A DNA stretch of 64,000 nt, from the NCBI RefSeq assembly GCF_049243985.1, contig NC_135386.1, positions 18,506,202-18,570,201 of the forward strand. The letters are read 5' to 3'. The notes beneath the pieces are model-generated. The model had not been told where the DNA came from and did no database searches. It worked only from the letters and a program-made list of their open reading frames with translations. The stretch comes from Paroedura picta (taxonomy: Eukaryota; Chordata; Lepidosauria; Squamata; Gekkonidae). The position numbers were made by a program, and so were the translations under genes. Positions 1-10,151 of the stretch are shown here, in pieces (position 1 is the stretch's first letter; each line of letters starts with the position of its first letter).

Positions 1-327
1 GGCACTGTAACAGAGAAGCATGTGCAGAAAATGTCTTTCTTTCATCTCCGAGAAAGGACAGCATCTCTGGGACTCAGGGGAAGGGCTTCAAGAACGGGAG
101 CAGGGGGACACCCAAATGACCATTTCAGAATTAAATACACATCTTTGCTCCCTGCTGCATATATTTTTCATCAGAGCACCTTTAGAAACTGCAGCGATGT
201 GTGGGGCCCTGTTTCTGTCCCATTCTCCCAAACACATCATCCCACTCTGGTGCTGATTTGAACTCTGTCCCCGAAACATCTCCTCGATTCCTCCAACAAA
301 ACGTTCTGCCTTCTGTGTAACCGACAG
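1..327 (+). other. NOX5: NOX5 intron (3' part)
   Basis: Intronic sequence upstream of the first visible NOX5 exon. It ends in an AG acceptor at 326-327. I see no further exon or recognised repeat in it. The EF-hand domain and the first transmembrane helices of NOX5 must lie to the left of the window. Confidence 0.8.
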
Positions 328-510
328 GTCTTCTACTGGACCCACCTTTCTTACATCTTCATTTGGGCTTTGCTGATCATCCACAGCCCCAATTTCTGGA
401 AGTGGTTCCTCGTGCCCGGGTTTCTGTTCCTCTTGGAGAAGATCCTCGGTGTCGCCTTGAAGCACATCAGAGGGCTGCACATCGTGGAGATCCACCTCTT
501 GCCCTCGAAG
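328..510 (+). CDS. NOX5: NOX5 exon: haem-binding transmembrane helix
   Basis: Encodes VFYWTHLSYIF through HLLPSK in phase 0. The acceptor is ACAG before 328 and the donor is GTTTGT at 511. His codons at 343-345 and 382-384 are 13 residues apart, the spacing of the haem ligands in the fifth NOX helix. The hydrophobic stretch that follows (FWKWFLVPGFLFLLEKILG) is the sixth helix. Confidence 0.95.
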
Positions 511-3500
511 GTTTGTCCCGCAAATGAGGAAGCAGTCAGGCCTTTAAAAAAGCCATAGGCTTGGAGGGCAGACGGGGGTGCCAGGGCAGGAGCAAGAACT
601 GAGACTTGGGTCTTGAAAAGTCTGCTAATGTTGCCTCTTCCTGGTTTTATTTTTCCCAACCCAGGTGACGCATTTGGTGATTAAGAGACCTCCGTTTTTC
701 CACTACAAGCCGGGGGACTATGTCTATTTGAACATCCCAGTCATTGCCAAGTATGAATGGCATCCCTTTACCATCAGCAGCGCTCCGGAGCAGGCAGGTA
801 TGTGGCCGCCTGGGTCAAAACCCACCAGTCCAGAAGTATTGCTTCTAGGATTCCAGTTCGCACATGCCTGGGGTTATTATCGCAAACAAAATGTTTATCC
901 CAAACAAAATGATGTTTCTCGAAGGACACAGGGTGATCTCGGGGGCTTATTGCAAAGCAGTTTTAAGAAAATTGAAAACTGCATTGAAATGGCCAGGACA
1001 GTTGCCTTGAGGAATTCCCTGCCTTACGATAATCCACCTGCTCTTTTTTGCAGTGGTAGCAAGGGCTGTCCTTTGAGGATTTTGTTGGGAAACCTGACCT
1101 CATCCACTCTACAGCCCCAGTCCGGCCCCTTCAGATATTATAGTCCTGCCGGTTGCCTTTCCCCACCTTCCTTCTACCCTCCCAGGTACTGAAGACACCG
1201 GCTAATTTGCAAACCAGGTGCTCAGCCTGACCTGAGGTCCTGTTTCTCCAGACAAGTGTCTTACATCAACAAGAGTTGCGAGGAGGTTTGCCTGACTGGG
1301 TAATGTTGTGTTGTCTCCCCCAAGGGACCATCGGGCTGCATATCAGGTCCCTGGGACAGTGGACCAGTCGGTTGTACGAGCACTTCAGCCGTCACTCTGA
1401 CAGGGGCCCTCATCGGCTGGCCAGGGATCCAAGGAAGAAGGGCTGGTCCCAGAAATGGGTGCAGGTTTGCCTTTTGAAATCAACCACTGCTGCGGGGTCA
1501 TCTGTAGAATCACCTCTTCCCATATATCCCCTCCCCACCCGCCCAAAAAGGAGATCTAGAGAGAAAAACCCGCTCAAGGTGCCCAGCCCCAACAATATCA
1601 AATTAGACTCACCCAGGGCCAGGGACTTTTCCGCCCTGGCCCCATCCTGCTGGGATGGTCTCCCGGGCCAGAGCAGGACCCTGCAGGACCTTGGACAGTT
1701 CCCCAGGGCCTGTAAGGCGGAGCTGTCCCCCCAGGCCTCTAGTTTAGGCTGAAAAACCAGTGCTGAAATCTTGGCCTCCCTGTTCAGAGCACCAGCCAAA
1801 TTACATCCAAGCCTGAACACTGGATCTATCTCAACCTCCCCCCTACAAGAACAGAAGCGGTGGGAACTGTTTTAAGGGCCCCTGTATGTTTTTAACATAT
1901 ACTTATCCATTGTTCCTCTTAATATTTGTGAAACGGCCTGGGGGGTGGAACGTGTCCGAGGTTTCCGAGTTGGAATAGGGCCAATCAGGGTGCGGCAAGC
2001 TTTGTCCTGCCCCTGCAGCTCCCGCCCTCTGTTCCTGAGCGCCACCCTCTTTGCTCTCAGACGCGCCTGGCTGCCGGAGCCAGCAGCAGGTCAGGGGAGA
2101 GGGCCCTGGGCCAAGGGGGTGGGGGAGGGGGAGAGCCCTCCAGGCCACTAAAGAGTTCCATTCGAGGCTGCTAACGACCTCCTCCCCTGGCCTCCTAACG
2201 ACCTCCATCCTGCCCTGTGCTCGAGTTTCGTGCCCCCCTGCTAACGAGCTCTGTCCGGGGCCTGCTGACGAGCTGCCCATCCCCCGCCCATGCCCCTTGA
2301 TCCGGCTGGGAGCTGCTCCAGAGTCCGAGGGGCCCAAGGGCCCCTTAAGTGGCATGGGCGGGGGGCCAGGGGGGGCCCTTCTCAGGAACAGCCTTTGCAG
2401 CTAGAAAAGTCCAGTGGTTTTTTTTTTACAGTGTTACCTGCCTTGAGCCCTAGGGGGAGAGCGGGCTATAACTAAATGTCAATATGGTTGTTATTAGTCT
2501 GTTCATTACTATTATCTTTCTGTTGGGTGTTCACAGGTTTTAACGACCCACTAGATAGGCCAGGGACAGGTATTGGGGGGGGGGGGGGGACACAGTGCTT
2601 TGCAGACCCACGAAGGTTCATTGCTCTAACTCGGCTGCCCTCCAGTCTGCGGATACAGAATGCCACGAAAAGTAAGGCAAGGCAGAGATGAAGCCATATA
2701 AAGCTGAGGAGGGGCCATGGCTCAGTGCAGGGAGGCCCAGGTTCAGTCCTCGGCAGCATCTCATGTCAAAAGGGCCAGGCAGGAGGGGACGAGAAGGACT
2801 TCAGTGGCTCAGGGGCAGGCCTCTGCTGGGCATGCAGACGGTTCCCCGGTTCAATCCCCGGCAGCATCTCCAGGTGGTGGGAAAGACCTCAGCCTGAGAC
2901 CCTGGAGAGCGGCTGCCGGTCTGCGTAGACGACCCTGACCCTGAGGGGCAAAACGGTCTGACTCAGAGGAAGGGCGCTTTGTGCACGGGGCCCGTTTACA
3001 AGGCGGTTGCAGGTCGGATCTTGCCGCTCACCTGGGCGTGTGCTTGGCCTTTGCTTCAGGAATGTCTCCTGGGCTCCTCAGACCTGGATCCTCACGTGGC
3101 CACCAATCAGGATGAGATGATTGAGGTCTTATCGTACACGCCCACCCGTGGTCCCGGATGGGGAACAGCGAGCACCGGTGTTGCAGGCCGGTGTGAAGAG
3201 GTGAGCCCACAATCCGGAGAAGAAAGGCTGTGCTACCCCGGTGGATGGCCACAAATGCAGTCCTCGGGATAGAGGCTTCTAGGCACCAACCTTGAAAGTG
3301 CCTCTGATTAAGCAGAGGGACGGTCCCTTTAGTTTAGTTCCCTTTGACCAGTTTTAACTGGCAAGCCCCTGGGAGGAATCTGGGGGTTAGGACTGGCACA
3401 CCAAGGCATGAGGTCACTTCTGGTGACAAATCAGAAGCAACTTTGACTCCTAGAGTGTTGGCCCTACTTCGTTCTTTGCCGTGCATTGCTATTACACCAA

Positions 3501-6020
3501 CCCACACAACCCTTCCTGTTGGATCGAGGGTCATGGGTAGTTTGCTCCAGAGATTCATGGGAGAAACAAAACAGCCATTCCCTCTTTGCCTCAGCACTTG
3601 GTGGGTGGAAGCTAAGAGCAGGGAACCCAGAAGCAGTTTGGCACCAGATTCTGAAGGCTGCTTCTAAAAGCCGGACATTTGAGGTCCTTTGAAAAAGTGA
3701 TAGGAGATCTCTGTTCCTAACAGGTTTCTGGCAAGCTGGATGACAATCAACAACACTGCAGCATCAAGGTAAGATTGGGGGCTGCTCTTTGACGCTTGCC
3801 TAGCAGCAGGCCAGGTGCCGTAAGAAACACAGAAATATTTCTACCCCTGGAATAGGGAGGAGGAGATGGGGGAGACAAAGGAGGAGAGAGAATTATTTGA
3901 GGACCTGTCCAGGAGCTCTGGAGACACTGGTGTGGCTCAGGAAAGGCTTAGCCCCAAAGGGACGTCTGACATTCAAAATGTGGTCCCTCATTGGTTAGAA
4001 TCGCAAACCTCCCTTTTGCCAGCTTAAGAATCAGCACTTTCTTTCCCTCTCTCTCCAAAGTGCTACATTGATGGTCCGTATGGGACTCCCACCCGGAGGA
4101 TCTTCACTTCAGAACATGCCGTGCTGATCGGGGCAGGGATCGGGGTCACCCCCTTTGCGTCCATCTTGCAAAGCGTCATGCACAGGTTGGTCAGACTCGA
4201 ATACGGGCCTCCCGGAGTCTAGTGTGGCCCTCCTAGCCTAGAAGGGGAAGTCTACCCGACACCTTACTGATCTGCAGTGGAGTGCATGGGGATCTTTGGA
4301 ATAGTTTCATACTTTTCCCCCCCCTTTTGGAAAACTCAGCCAGATTTTTATTTTTTGTTTAACAACAGTTAAACAAAAGAACAAGGAGTCTTTTTTTTAG
4401 ATTTCCCAACTGCAGCCAACGACCTTGTCAGGGGGAGGATCAGGATGGATCTTACCTTGCTGGAGGCACCTGGGATATTTGGTTCTCTCCTCTCTTAGGT
4501 ATTGCATGAGACAGCTAACCTCTTTCAGCCCAAGCAACATGCAGAGGGCGGGCCTTAAGAACGAGGAAATGAAGCTCCGGAAGGTGAGAGGTGGCCTTGG
4601 ACCATGGCTTGGTGGACATTCCCGAAGGCAAGGAAAGGGGAACGTATCAAGCCCTCCTTCTCTCCAGGTTGACTTTATCTGGATCAATCGGGATCAGAAA
4701 TCCTTTGAATGGTTTGTAAGCCTGCTGGCCCAGCTGGAAGCGGATCAGGCCGAGAGCGACCCTGGAGGTACGAGACCAAGCTTTTGGGGTCCTTGCTCAG
4801 TTGGACCAGATGGAACAGAACCCTCTCCATTTTCCAAAAACTCCTCTTCTCAGGCTGCCGACCCTAAGAGATCTGCTGTCTGTGCCCCCAGCATGCAGAG
4901 GGGAGGGGGTGGGAGCAGAGATGGGGAGCTTTGGAAGTGTTGACACTGCATCTGTGGAAGGCCCTCACACTTCAGGCTCACCTGGCACCTGCCTTATCTT
5001 TCAGGCTCCCAGACCAAACATTTCTTTCCATGCCGCCGTTTGTTTGAGGAGTTCCGTCTTCAAAATAGGTTTTTACTAACAAGTTGAGAGTCCAGTGGCA
5101 CCTTCTAGCCTGTTTTTTGAACCTCATCCTACTTTTCCTCGTCTGGCTAGGGTTTTTTTCTGGCTTGTGAATCTCAGTGATAATTTCCATGCTGCTTTTA
5201 TGATTTGAGCCATATTTTGAGCAGGCCTCTGCTCACAGCACATTTCTCTAAATAAACAGGTCCACCTAAAATGTAAAAATGAATACACCAAAGGGCCAGA
5301 TGACGGGATGGCATCGTCTGTGAGAACACAATTTGGCTGAATCGGCATGGAAAAGTCCCCCTGCTGGCACATTCCATGACAGGGCCTTGCCCCGCGGCCT
5401 CCGCTGGGCATCTACTGCCGCTCTCTGCTGCCAGGAACTTGAACTTCCAGGGTTCTGCTTTCCTTCCAATGCACAGGCCGCTTCCTGGAGATGCAGCTGT
5501 ACATGACCTCTGCGCTCAGCAAGAATGACGTGAAGGCCGTTGGCCTCCAGATAGCGCTGGAGCTGCTGGCCAGAAAGGAAAAGCGGGACTGCATCACCGG
5601 CCTCAAGACCAGAACCCACCCTGGACGGCCGGACTGGAGCCAGGTAGGTGTCTCAAAGCCGCAGGGGCCAACCAGGGCACAGGGCTCCCCCCGGTATCAG
5701 GCAGGGGCTGGGATGAGGCTATTGTTCAGGCCCTCCGGGTTCAGTGAAGCCAACGTGGGGGGAAATCCAGCAGCATCTAAGTTGCGAACCCCCCAGCGTG
5801 TCTCAGAGTTTTTTTAGAAGCATTACTCAAAGCAAGAGTAAGTTTTATTTTATTTATTTATGTTTTGCTTCCCTCTGTTTGATGCCAGGTCTTTCAGAAA
5901 CTGGCCCTGGAGAAGAAAGGAGAAGTCCACGTCTTCTTCTGCGGCTCTCCAGCACTCGCCAAGGTCGTCAGAGCCCACAGTGAGCAATTTGGCTTCCGGT
6001 TCTTCCAGGAGCACTTTTAA
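328..6020 (+). CDS. NOX5: NADPH oxidase 5, C-terminal part (nine coding exons)
   Basis: NOX5 is a membrane flavocytochrome that passes electrons from NADPH through FAD and two haems to oxygen, making superoxide; calcium activates it through N-terminal EF hands that are not in this window. Coding exons: 328-510, 665-797, 1325-1464, 3724-3768, 4061-4185, 4499-4583, 4668-4767, 5477-5643 and 5889-6020. The lengths sum to 1110 bases, or 369 residues plus a TAA stop, with matching phases and GT/AG borders throughout. In order they give the fifth haem-binding helix (two His 13 residues apart in YWTHLSYIFIWALLIIH), the FAD motif HPFTISSAPE, the NADPH motifs IDGPYGTP and GAGIGVTPFASIL, CGSPALAK, and the C-terminus FRFFQEHF. 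All match my recollection of human NOX5. The segment between the FAD and first NADPH motifs is the most divergent and is shorter than in human. The reading frame appears intact. Confidence 0.95.
665..797 (+). CDS. NOX5: NOX5 exon: FAD-binding domain
   Basis: Begins VTHLVIKRPPFFHYKPGDY and contains the flavin motif HPFTISSAPEQ. The acceptor is CCCAG before 665 and the donor is GTATGT at 798. It ends in phase 1 within a Gly codon completed at 1325. Confidence 0.95.
1325..1464 (+). CDS. NOX5: NOX5 exon: linker after the FAD domain
   Basis: Encodes the remainder of a Gly codon, then TIGLHIRSLGQWTSRLYEHF and a basic tail ending KKGWSQKWVQ. The core matches human IWLHIRSQGQWTNRLYE, with Gly where human has Trp. 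The basic tail falls in the regulatory loop region of NOX5 and differs strongly from human. The acceptor is CAAG and the donor GTTTGC is weak but keeps frame with the next exon. Confidence 0.88.
2169..2290. repeat. Imperfect 24-bp minisatellite
   Basis: The core CTAACGACCTC or CTAACGAGCTC starts at 2171, 2195 and 2241, with CTGACGAGCTG at 2265. The spacing is 24, 46 (about two units) and 24. A degenerate unit with CTCGAG fills the gap near 2219. About five diverged units in all. Confidence 0.6.
2706..2970 (+). repeat. tRNA-derived SINE, two units in tandem
   Basis: A truncated first unit (GGCTCAGTGCAGGGAGGC, then GGTTCAGTCC) is followed by a fuller unit with A-box-like TGGCTCAGGGGCAG and B-box GGTTCAATCCC, then the shared body CCTGAGACCCTGGAGAGC. 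The same body occurs at 23783-23972, and in reverse at 15037-15213. Confidence 0.75.
3724..3768 (+). CDS. NOX5: NOX5 exon: small 45-bp linker exon
   Basis: Encodes VSGKLDDNQQHCSIK, exactly 15 codons in phase 0. The acceptor is CAG and the donor is GTAAGA. CSIK aligns with human CNIK immediately before the NADPH motif CYIDGPYG, which fixes the exon. Confidence 0.9.
4061..4185 (+). CDS. NOX5: NOX5 exon: NADPH-binding motifs
   Basis: Contains CYIDGPYGTPTRRIF and LIGAGIGVTPFASILQSVMH, the NADPH-binding glycine-rich loops of the ferredoxin reductase fold. The acceptor is CAAAG. The donor GTTGGT at 4186 lies inside an Arg codon completed at 4499. Confidence 0.95.
4499..4583 (+). CDS. NOX5: NOX5 exon: basic loop
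   Basis: Encodes RYCMRQLTSFSPSNMQRAGL and ends KLRK. It aligns with human RHQKRKHTCPSCQHSW by position rather than by strong identity. The acceptor is TTAG and the donor GTGAGA. Phases fit both neighbours. Confidence 0.88.
4668..4767 (+). CDS. NOX5: NOX5 exon: NADPH domain core
   Basis: Encodes VDFIWINRDQKSFEWFVSLL and continues to ESDPG. VDFIWINRDQ is nearly invariant in NOX5. The acceptor is TCCAG and the donor GTACGA, with the last Gly codon completed at 5477. Confidence 0.95.
5477..5643 (+). CDS. NOX5: NOX5 exon: NADPH domain
   Basis: Encodes GRFLEMQLYMTSALSKNDVK through TRTHPGRPDWSQ, very close to human (GRFLELHMYMTSALGKNDMK). The acceptor is CACAG and the donor GTAGGT. Confidence 0.95.
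5889..6020 (+). CDS. NOX5: NOX5 terminal coding exon
   Basis: Encodes VFQKLALEKKGEVHVFFCGS and ends FGFRFFQEHF with TAA at 6018-6020. The CGSP motif and the terminal aromatic residue, which contacts the flavin in NOX enzymes, are both present. Confidence 0.95.
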   Translation, partial: VFQKLALEKKGEVHVFFCGSPALAKVVRAHSEQFGFRFFQEHF

Positions 6021-6430
6021 ACCCCCGCCCCTCCGGGTCGCCGCTGCCCTTCCTGCGTGGAGGTGCCGAATCTGTGCGTGGCTCAGAGATGTGTCAGGGA
6101 GAGGGCTCCGTCCATCCCACTCTGTATCCCTTGCCCAAAAGCAGTTTTGGTTTGCTTTTCTCTGGATTTGGTGTTGACACATGCAGCAAGACTCTGAGAC
6201 CGAGTGTTCAACAAAGTTTGAGTCCAGTGACACCTTTGAGACCAGCAAGGTTTTATTCAAGGTGTAACCTTCCATGTGCGGGCGCACTTTGTCATGCGCA
6301 CAAAAGCTCCTTGATCTCAAAGGTGCCGCCGGACTCAGACTTTGTCCTGCTGCTTCGGACCGCCCAGCTGACCCCACCACACCGTGCTTCCAAGTCACCC
6401 TGCAAAATAAACCTTATACTTTATTTATTT
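6021..6430 (+). other. NOX5: NOX5 3'UTR with poly(A) signal
   Basis: A short 3'UTR ending after AATAAA at 6406-6411. Its middle (about 6208-6376) is a copy of the palindromic dispersed repeat also found at 29972-30238. The cleavage site is inferred. Confidence 0.65.
6208..6376. repeat. Palindromic dispersed repeat (Penelope-like?) in the NOX5 3'UTR
   Basis: The left arm reads GAGTCCAGTGACACCTTTGA and then TTTTATTCAAGGTGT. The right arm reads back TCAAAGGTGCCGCCGGACTC and ends near CTGCTTCGGACC. This is the same arm structure as the copies near 24428, 29972, 37044 and 47900. The family's hammerhead-like core is degraded here. Confidence 0.7.
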
Positions 6431-6584
6431 TTAGCTTTCTTCGTCACCACAAAACAGCAGCATGATATATAAGCTAAAAACCAACAATTACAAAGAACAC
6501 ACGTAAAATGTTACCATATACACCACAGCACCATCAAACCAGTCCCCAAACATCTGGTTCACTTCCAAAGGTCAGCCTGAACAG

Positions 6585-6690
6585 TCAGAGTGTCTGTGGT
6601 GGGGAGAGGAAGGGAGAGGTCCTTGTAAACCACTTTGGGTCCCCTTCGGGGAGTAACAAAGGTATAAAAAGCCAGCTCTTCTTCTGCCGG
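6585..6690 (+). repeat. tRNA-derived SINE, tail part
   Basis: GTGGGGAGAGGAAGGGAGAG, a GTATAAAAAGCCAGCTC stretch and CTTCTTCT. The same tail closes the copies at 41458, 53422 and 62418. Confidence 0.65.
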
Positions 6691-7689
6691 GGGATTTGTG
6701 TGTATGTGTGAGGGGCAGCCATGTTCTCCCAGGAAACTGATCTTTGCAGTCTGAGATGAGCTGGGATTCAGAGGTCCCACGTGGAGTTCTCAGCTCTATA
6801 ATGCTGGGGGTTGTTACCGCTCCCTCTCCGCAGCCCAAGACACTTCCAGACCCCCTCCCCAAACGCCCGTGCTCTGCCGTTTCCCCTCCCTTCTGCCAGC
6901 GTTCGGCTCCATCACCACCAGAGGGAGACAGGGCCTCACAGTCGTCCTGGAAGTGTTGTGGAAACCAGTCCTGGAAGTGTTGTGGAAGGGTTGGCGTGTG
7001 GCACGGGCCATTTTGGGGGCTGCCTGCTGGTCCCAGTTAAGGAAAGCTTTCAGGAGAACGGGCGTTCACTGATCCTAGAGCCCCAGGCAGTTGTGCAGAG
7101 CGAAATATTTGTGGCGGGAGGCGTATCATATAAGGCAGAAAGTGTCGCCAAGTTGAAGCCACGCTTGGGCAGAGCTGCTTCTCCGTATGCCCCCCACCGT
7201 CTTTGGCGGCTGACTGGGTCCCCTGCAGGGTCCTCCTTCCCTCCATCCATCTGGGCTCTTCTCCTGCCCGGGAGGGGCAGGACCGACCTGCAGCGGGACC
7301 CATCTGCAAGCCTTTCCCCAAACAGCACTCGCGGCGAGGGGAGTTTGTTCCGCACCTGCTCAGAGTCTCCTCTGGCTGCCAGGGACCCAGCGTGATGCCC
7401 GGCAGCTCAGAGCAGATGCCCTCCTTGGTGACGGGCAGCGCCCGCTCTGTCTCTGGGAAAGGCTGCTTGCTCTCTTTGTCAGCCCACCAGGAAGCCACAA
7501 CAGCCTGCAGGGATGCGCCCGGGCCTGCAGCCTCCACCCCCGCTGGCCAAGGGGCCTCTTTGCCCTGCAGGCCAAGGGCAGAGAAGGCCACAGAAGTCAG
7601 GAAGATGATGGGGTGGGGTGGGGGGGGGAGACCCTAGCTCCTCCTCTGCCCGTGGCTCAGTCCAGTCTCCCCCTCTCCAGCTGGTGCTA

Positions 7690-7900
7690 AGACAAGACAA
7701 GAAGGGGAGTGTTTTTATACCCCACTTCTCACTCCCCGAAGGAGTCCTAAAGCAACCTTCCTCTCCCCACCAAAGGCACTGTGGGAGGTAGGTGGGGCCA
7801 AGAGAGCTCTGCAAGAGCTGTGACTGGCCTAAAGTCATCCAGCTGGCTGAGGAGTGGGAATTGCACCCAGCTCTCCAGATTAGACCCTTCATACGCAAAG
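7690..7900 (-). repeat. tRNA-derived SINE, reverse orientation
   Basis: Read on the - strand this resembles the SINE at 62418-62630: a head with an anticodon-stem-like AATCTGGAGA, a body with CCTACCTCCCACAG, and a tail giving GGGGTATAAAAACAC. It is diverged. Confidence 0.6.
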
Positions 7901-7927
7901 GCAGCTAAGCCCTGAAACCTGGTGCTG

Positions 7928-8270
7928 GGAGGTGATGTCAGGGGAAGGCCTTGGCCCTCCGGCCCTGTTTGCACAGCTCTCTAAGTCAACCGGCTGCCTA
8001 TTGTGGAACAGCAAGGCCCTTCTGAGGCTCTTACCGGGGGAAGGCCTCGGCCTCAGTGCCCTGTGGGTGGCCTCCTGGGGGAACCGGTGGGCCACTATGT
8101 GAGACCGGACTAGATGGACCCTCCCTGATCTGACCCTGCAAGGCACCTCCTGCGTCCCTGCCAGGGGGAGACCTCAGCTTCTGTGCCCTCCTGGCCCTTC
8201 AGGAGAAGCCGGTCGGCCGCCGTGTGAGGCTGGATGCGGAAGGATGTGGACCCTCAGTGGTCTTGTCCAG
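7928..8270 (+). repeat. Three diverged tandem units of a LINE-tail-like repeat
   Basis: The phrase AAGGCCTTGGCCCTC (about 7945), AGGCCTCGGCCTCAGTGCCC (about 8042) and AGACCTCAGCTTCTGTGCCC (about 8169) marks three units. Two contain GGACTAGATGGACCCTC or a close variant. The same unit ends the longer copy at 50540-51010. Confidence 0.6.
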
Positions 8271-10026
8271 GGGAGTGCCTCTTGTTAAGACCCGTGGCCA
8301 GGCTTCGTTGAGCCAAGAAAGATGACGGCCACAGATATCTCACCCAGAGCCTTGGCCGGCTGGAAGCAGGATGCGGGAAGGGAGAGGGCCCAGCCGAGCA
8401 TCTCTCCCCTCTCGATTATCAATGGCCCACGAGAGACCGCTTGCCTCCCGACACAAACCTCCCTGCAGAGCCACATTTCCCGGCAGATGGATCCGTCTTT
8501 TTTACGAGGGGCCTCGGCAGCCTGCTGACTCTTCTGTTTAAAGAGGAGGGGGAAATCATGCAGGGAAGACTTTTTTGTGGCAAAGCCAGCCACAAGTGTA
8601 TATTTTCTAAAGGAATTTATCTGTTCCGAGATTTCAGCAGCCTTCGAGCCCAGGGGCATCCGGGGGGCAGAAACATCTCCCTTGTGTTTCAAGGCATAAG
8701 ACATTCGGGAGGGTCGTTGGCCACTGCCCGCCTCTGTGCACCGGCCCTGGGCCCTGGTTAGAGCCCAAGATCTGAGGAGATCAGGCAAGAAGGACGTCCC
8801 TTGCCGACCCAAACCCCCAGGCTTCCGTGAGTCAGAGCCCGGTTCTTTGGATCCAGCGAGACACTGGCCTCTTCTCGCATCCTGAAGCTCAAAAGAGCAT
8901 CACCACTTGGGGAGGGGAGCTGCCCCCCCACGGTGCCCACAGATAGTCAGCCTCCGAGCTCTTCCTGGGGTGGCCGTTCCTCCGTGCCTTGAGAGGGGCA
9001 GCAAAGCACCAGCTGGACAAGCTTGGAGGGACGATGCCCACAAAAGCATGCCCGGAAGCCGGCAGGGACAGACTTCTTGCGTGAACACAAACCCCTCTCG
9101 GGAGACGCCGACCTCTCCCTCAGCCCCGTCTGCTTTGGCCCTCCACGGTTTGACTCTGTCCTCGCTAGGAGCACGAGAAAGGCGCGCCCGGTCGGCATTG
9201 CGTCTGTCCCTTCCAAACTGACGAGCCCTCTCTGGTGCTTTCCGTAGGGCCCGAAGGCCCGGCAGAGGCTGAGAGGTGACAGGCCTGGCTGGAGGTCACC
9301 CAGCAGGGAGGACCGGCCGCCACGGCCCCCGGCCGGATCCTTGACACCCGTGTGAGTCATCGGCTTCTGTCATGCCCGGATCCCACAGCGGGCTCTTGGT
9401 AGAGTGACACAAAGACAGCAAAAGGAGACAGGTCCTTACCCCAAAGACCTTGCCTGCCAAATCTGGGCAGGAAGGCTGACAGCAGAGGGAGGCTGGGGAG
9501 CCCAGAAGGGCAGGCAGACAGCTGACGGGAGCCAAAGGCCTGGGCAGCCGGCCCTCCTCTTGCACCGGGCCTCGCCTTGCCTCTTGGCCAGGGACCCGCC
9601 CGCCCGTCACAGGCCGGTTAATGGGAAGCAGATGGTAGGCAGGAGCTCAGGGGGGGGGGGGGGAGAGAACGGGACTGCCACAAGGTCAGTGCAGACGGAA
9701 CGCCCGCCAAAGCGCCTCTTGTCTCTGCTGCGGCCATGAAAAATTAATGCCTTTCCCTCTTCTTCGTCTGCAGAGGCCCCTCCGGCTCCATCTTCACCAC
9801 CTCTCCGCCACTCCAGACTGTGCCTTTGGAGCAGGGAGTGGCAGGGAGCCAGGTAGAATGAACGCGGCCTTCCCAGATCTCTCCCAGGGCCGGCACCCTC
9901 GGCGGATAGGCCTGGGCCGGGGGGATCTAGACAGCCGGTGGCTTTGAGTCCAGCTGCACCTGGGAGGGGAGTGAGATTCCAAGAGTCACACTTGATGGGA
10001 AAAGCTTGTGGGTCTCTAAGTGGGGA

Positions 10027-10095
10027 GGCTGACCTCCCCTGGAACTGCAGCTCAGCCCCAGACTGCAGAGGTCAGGTCCCCTGGAGAAAGTGGTG
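10027..10095 (-). repeat. Fragment of the GGGTTGCCA terminal-inverted-repeat element
   Basis: The reverse strand contains TTTCTCCAGGGGACCTGACC followed by a TCTGCAGTCTG block, matching the middle of the element at 55373-55556. Confidence 0.45.
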
Positions 10096-10099
10096 GCTT

Positions 10100-10112
10100 G
10101 GTGTGTGTGTTT

Positions 10113-10149
<37 letters not shown>
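10100..10149. repeat. TG dinucleotide microsatellite
   Basis: A nearly uninterrupted (TG)n tract with one TTGAG interruption near its left end. Confidence 0.9.

Positions 10150-10151
<2 letters not shown>

Larger units (their letters stand above)
1465..3723 (+). other. NOX5: NOX5 intron with minisatellite and SINEs
   Basis: GC-rich intron of 2.26 kb. It holds a short 24-bp minisatellite (about 2169-2290), a LINE-tail-like piece (about 2440-2482), a G-run at about 2577-2589 and a double tRNA-derived SINE (about 2706-2970). The remainder shows nothing I recognise. Confidence 0.7.
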
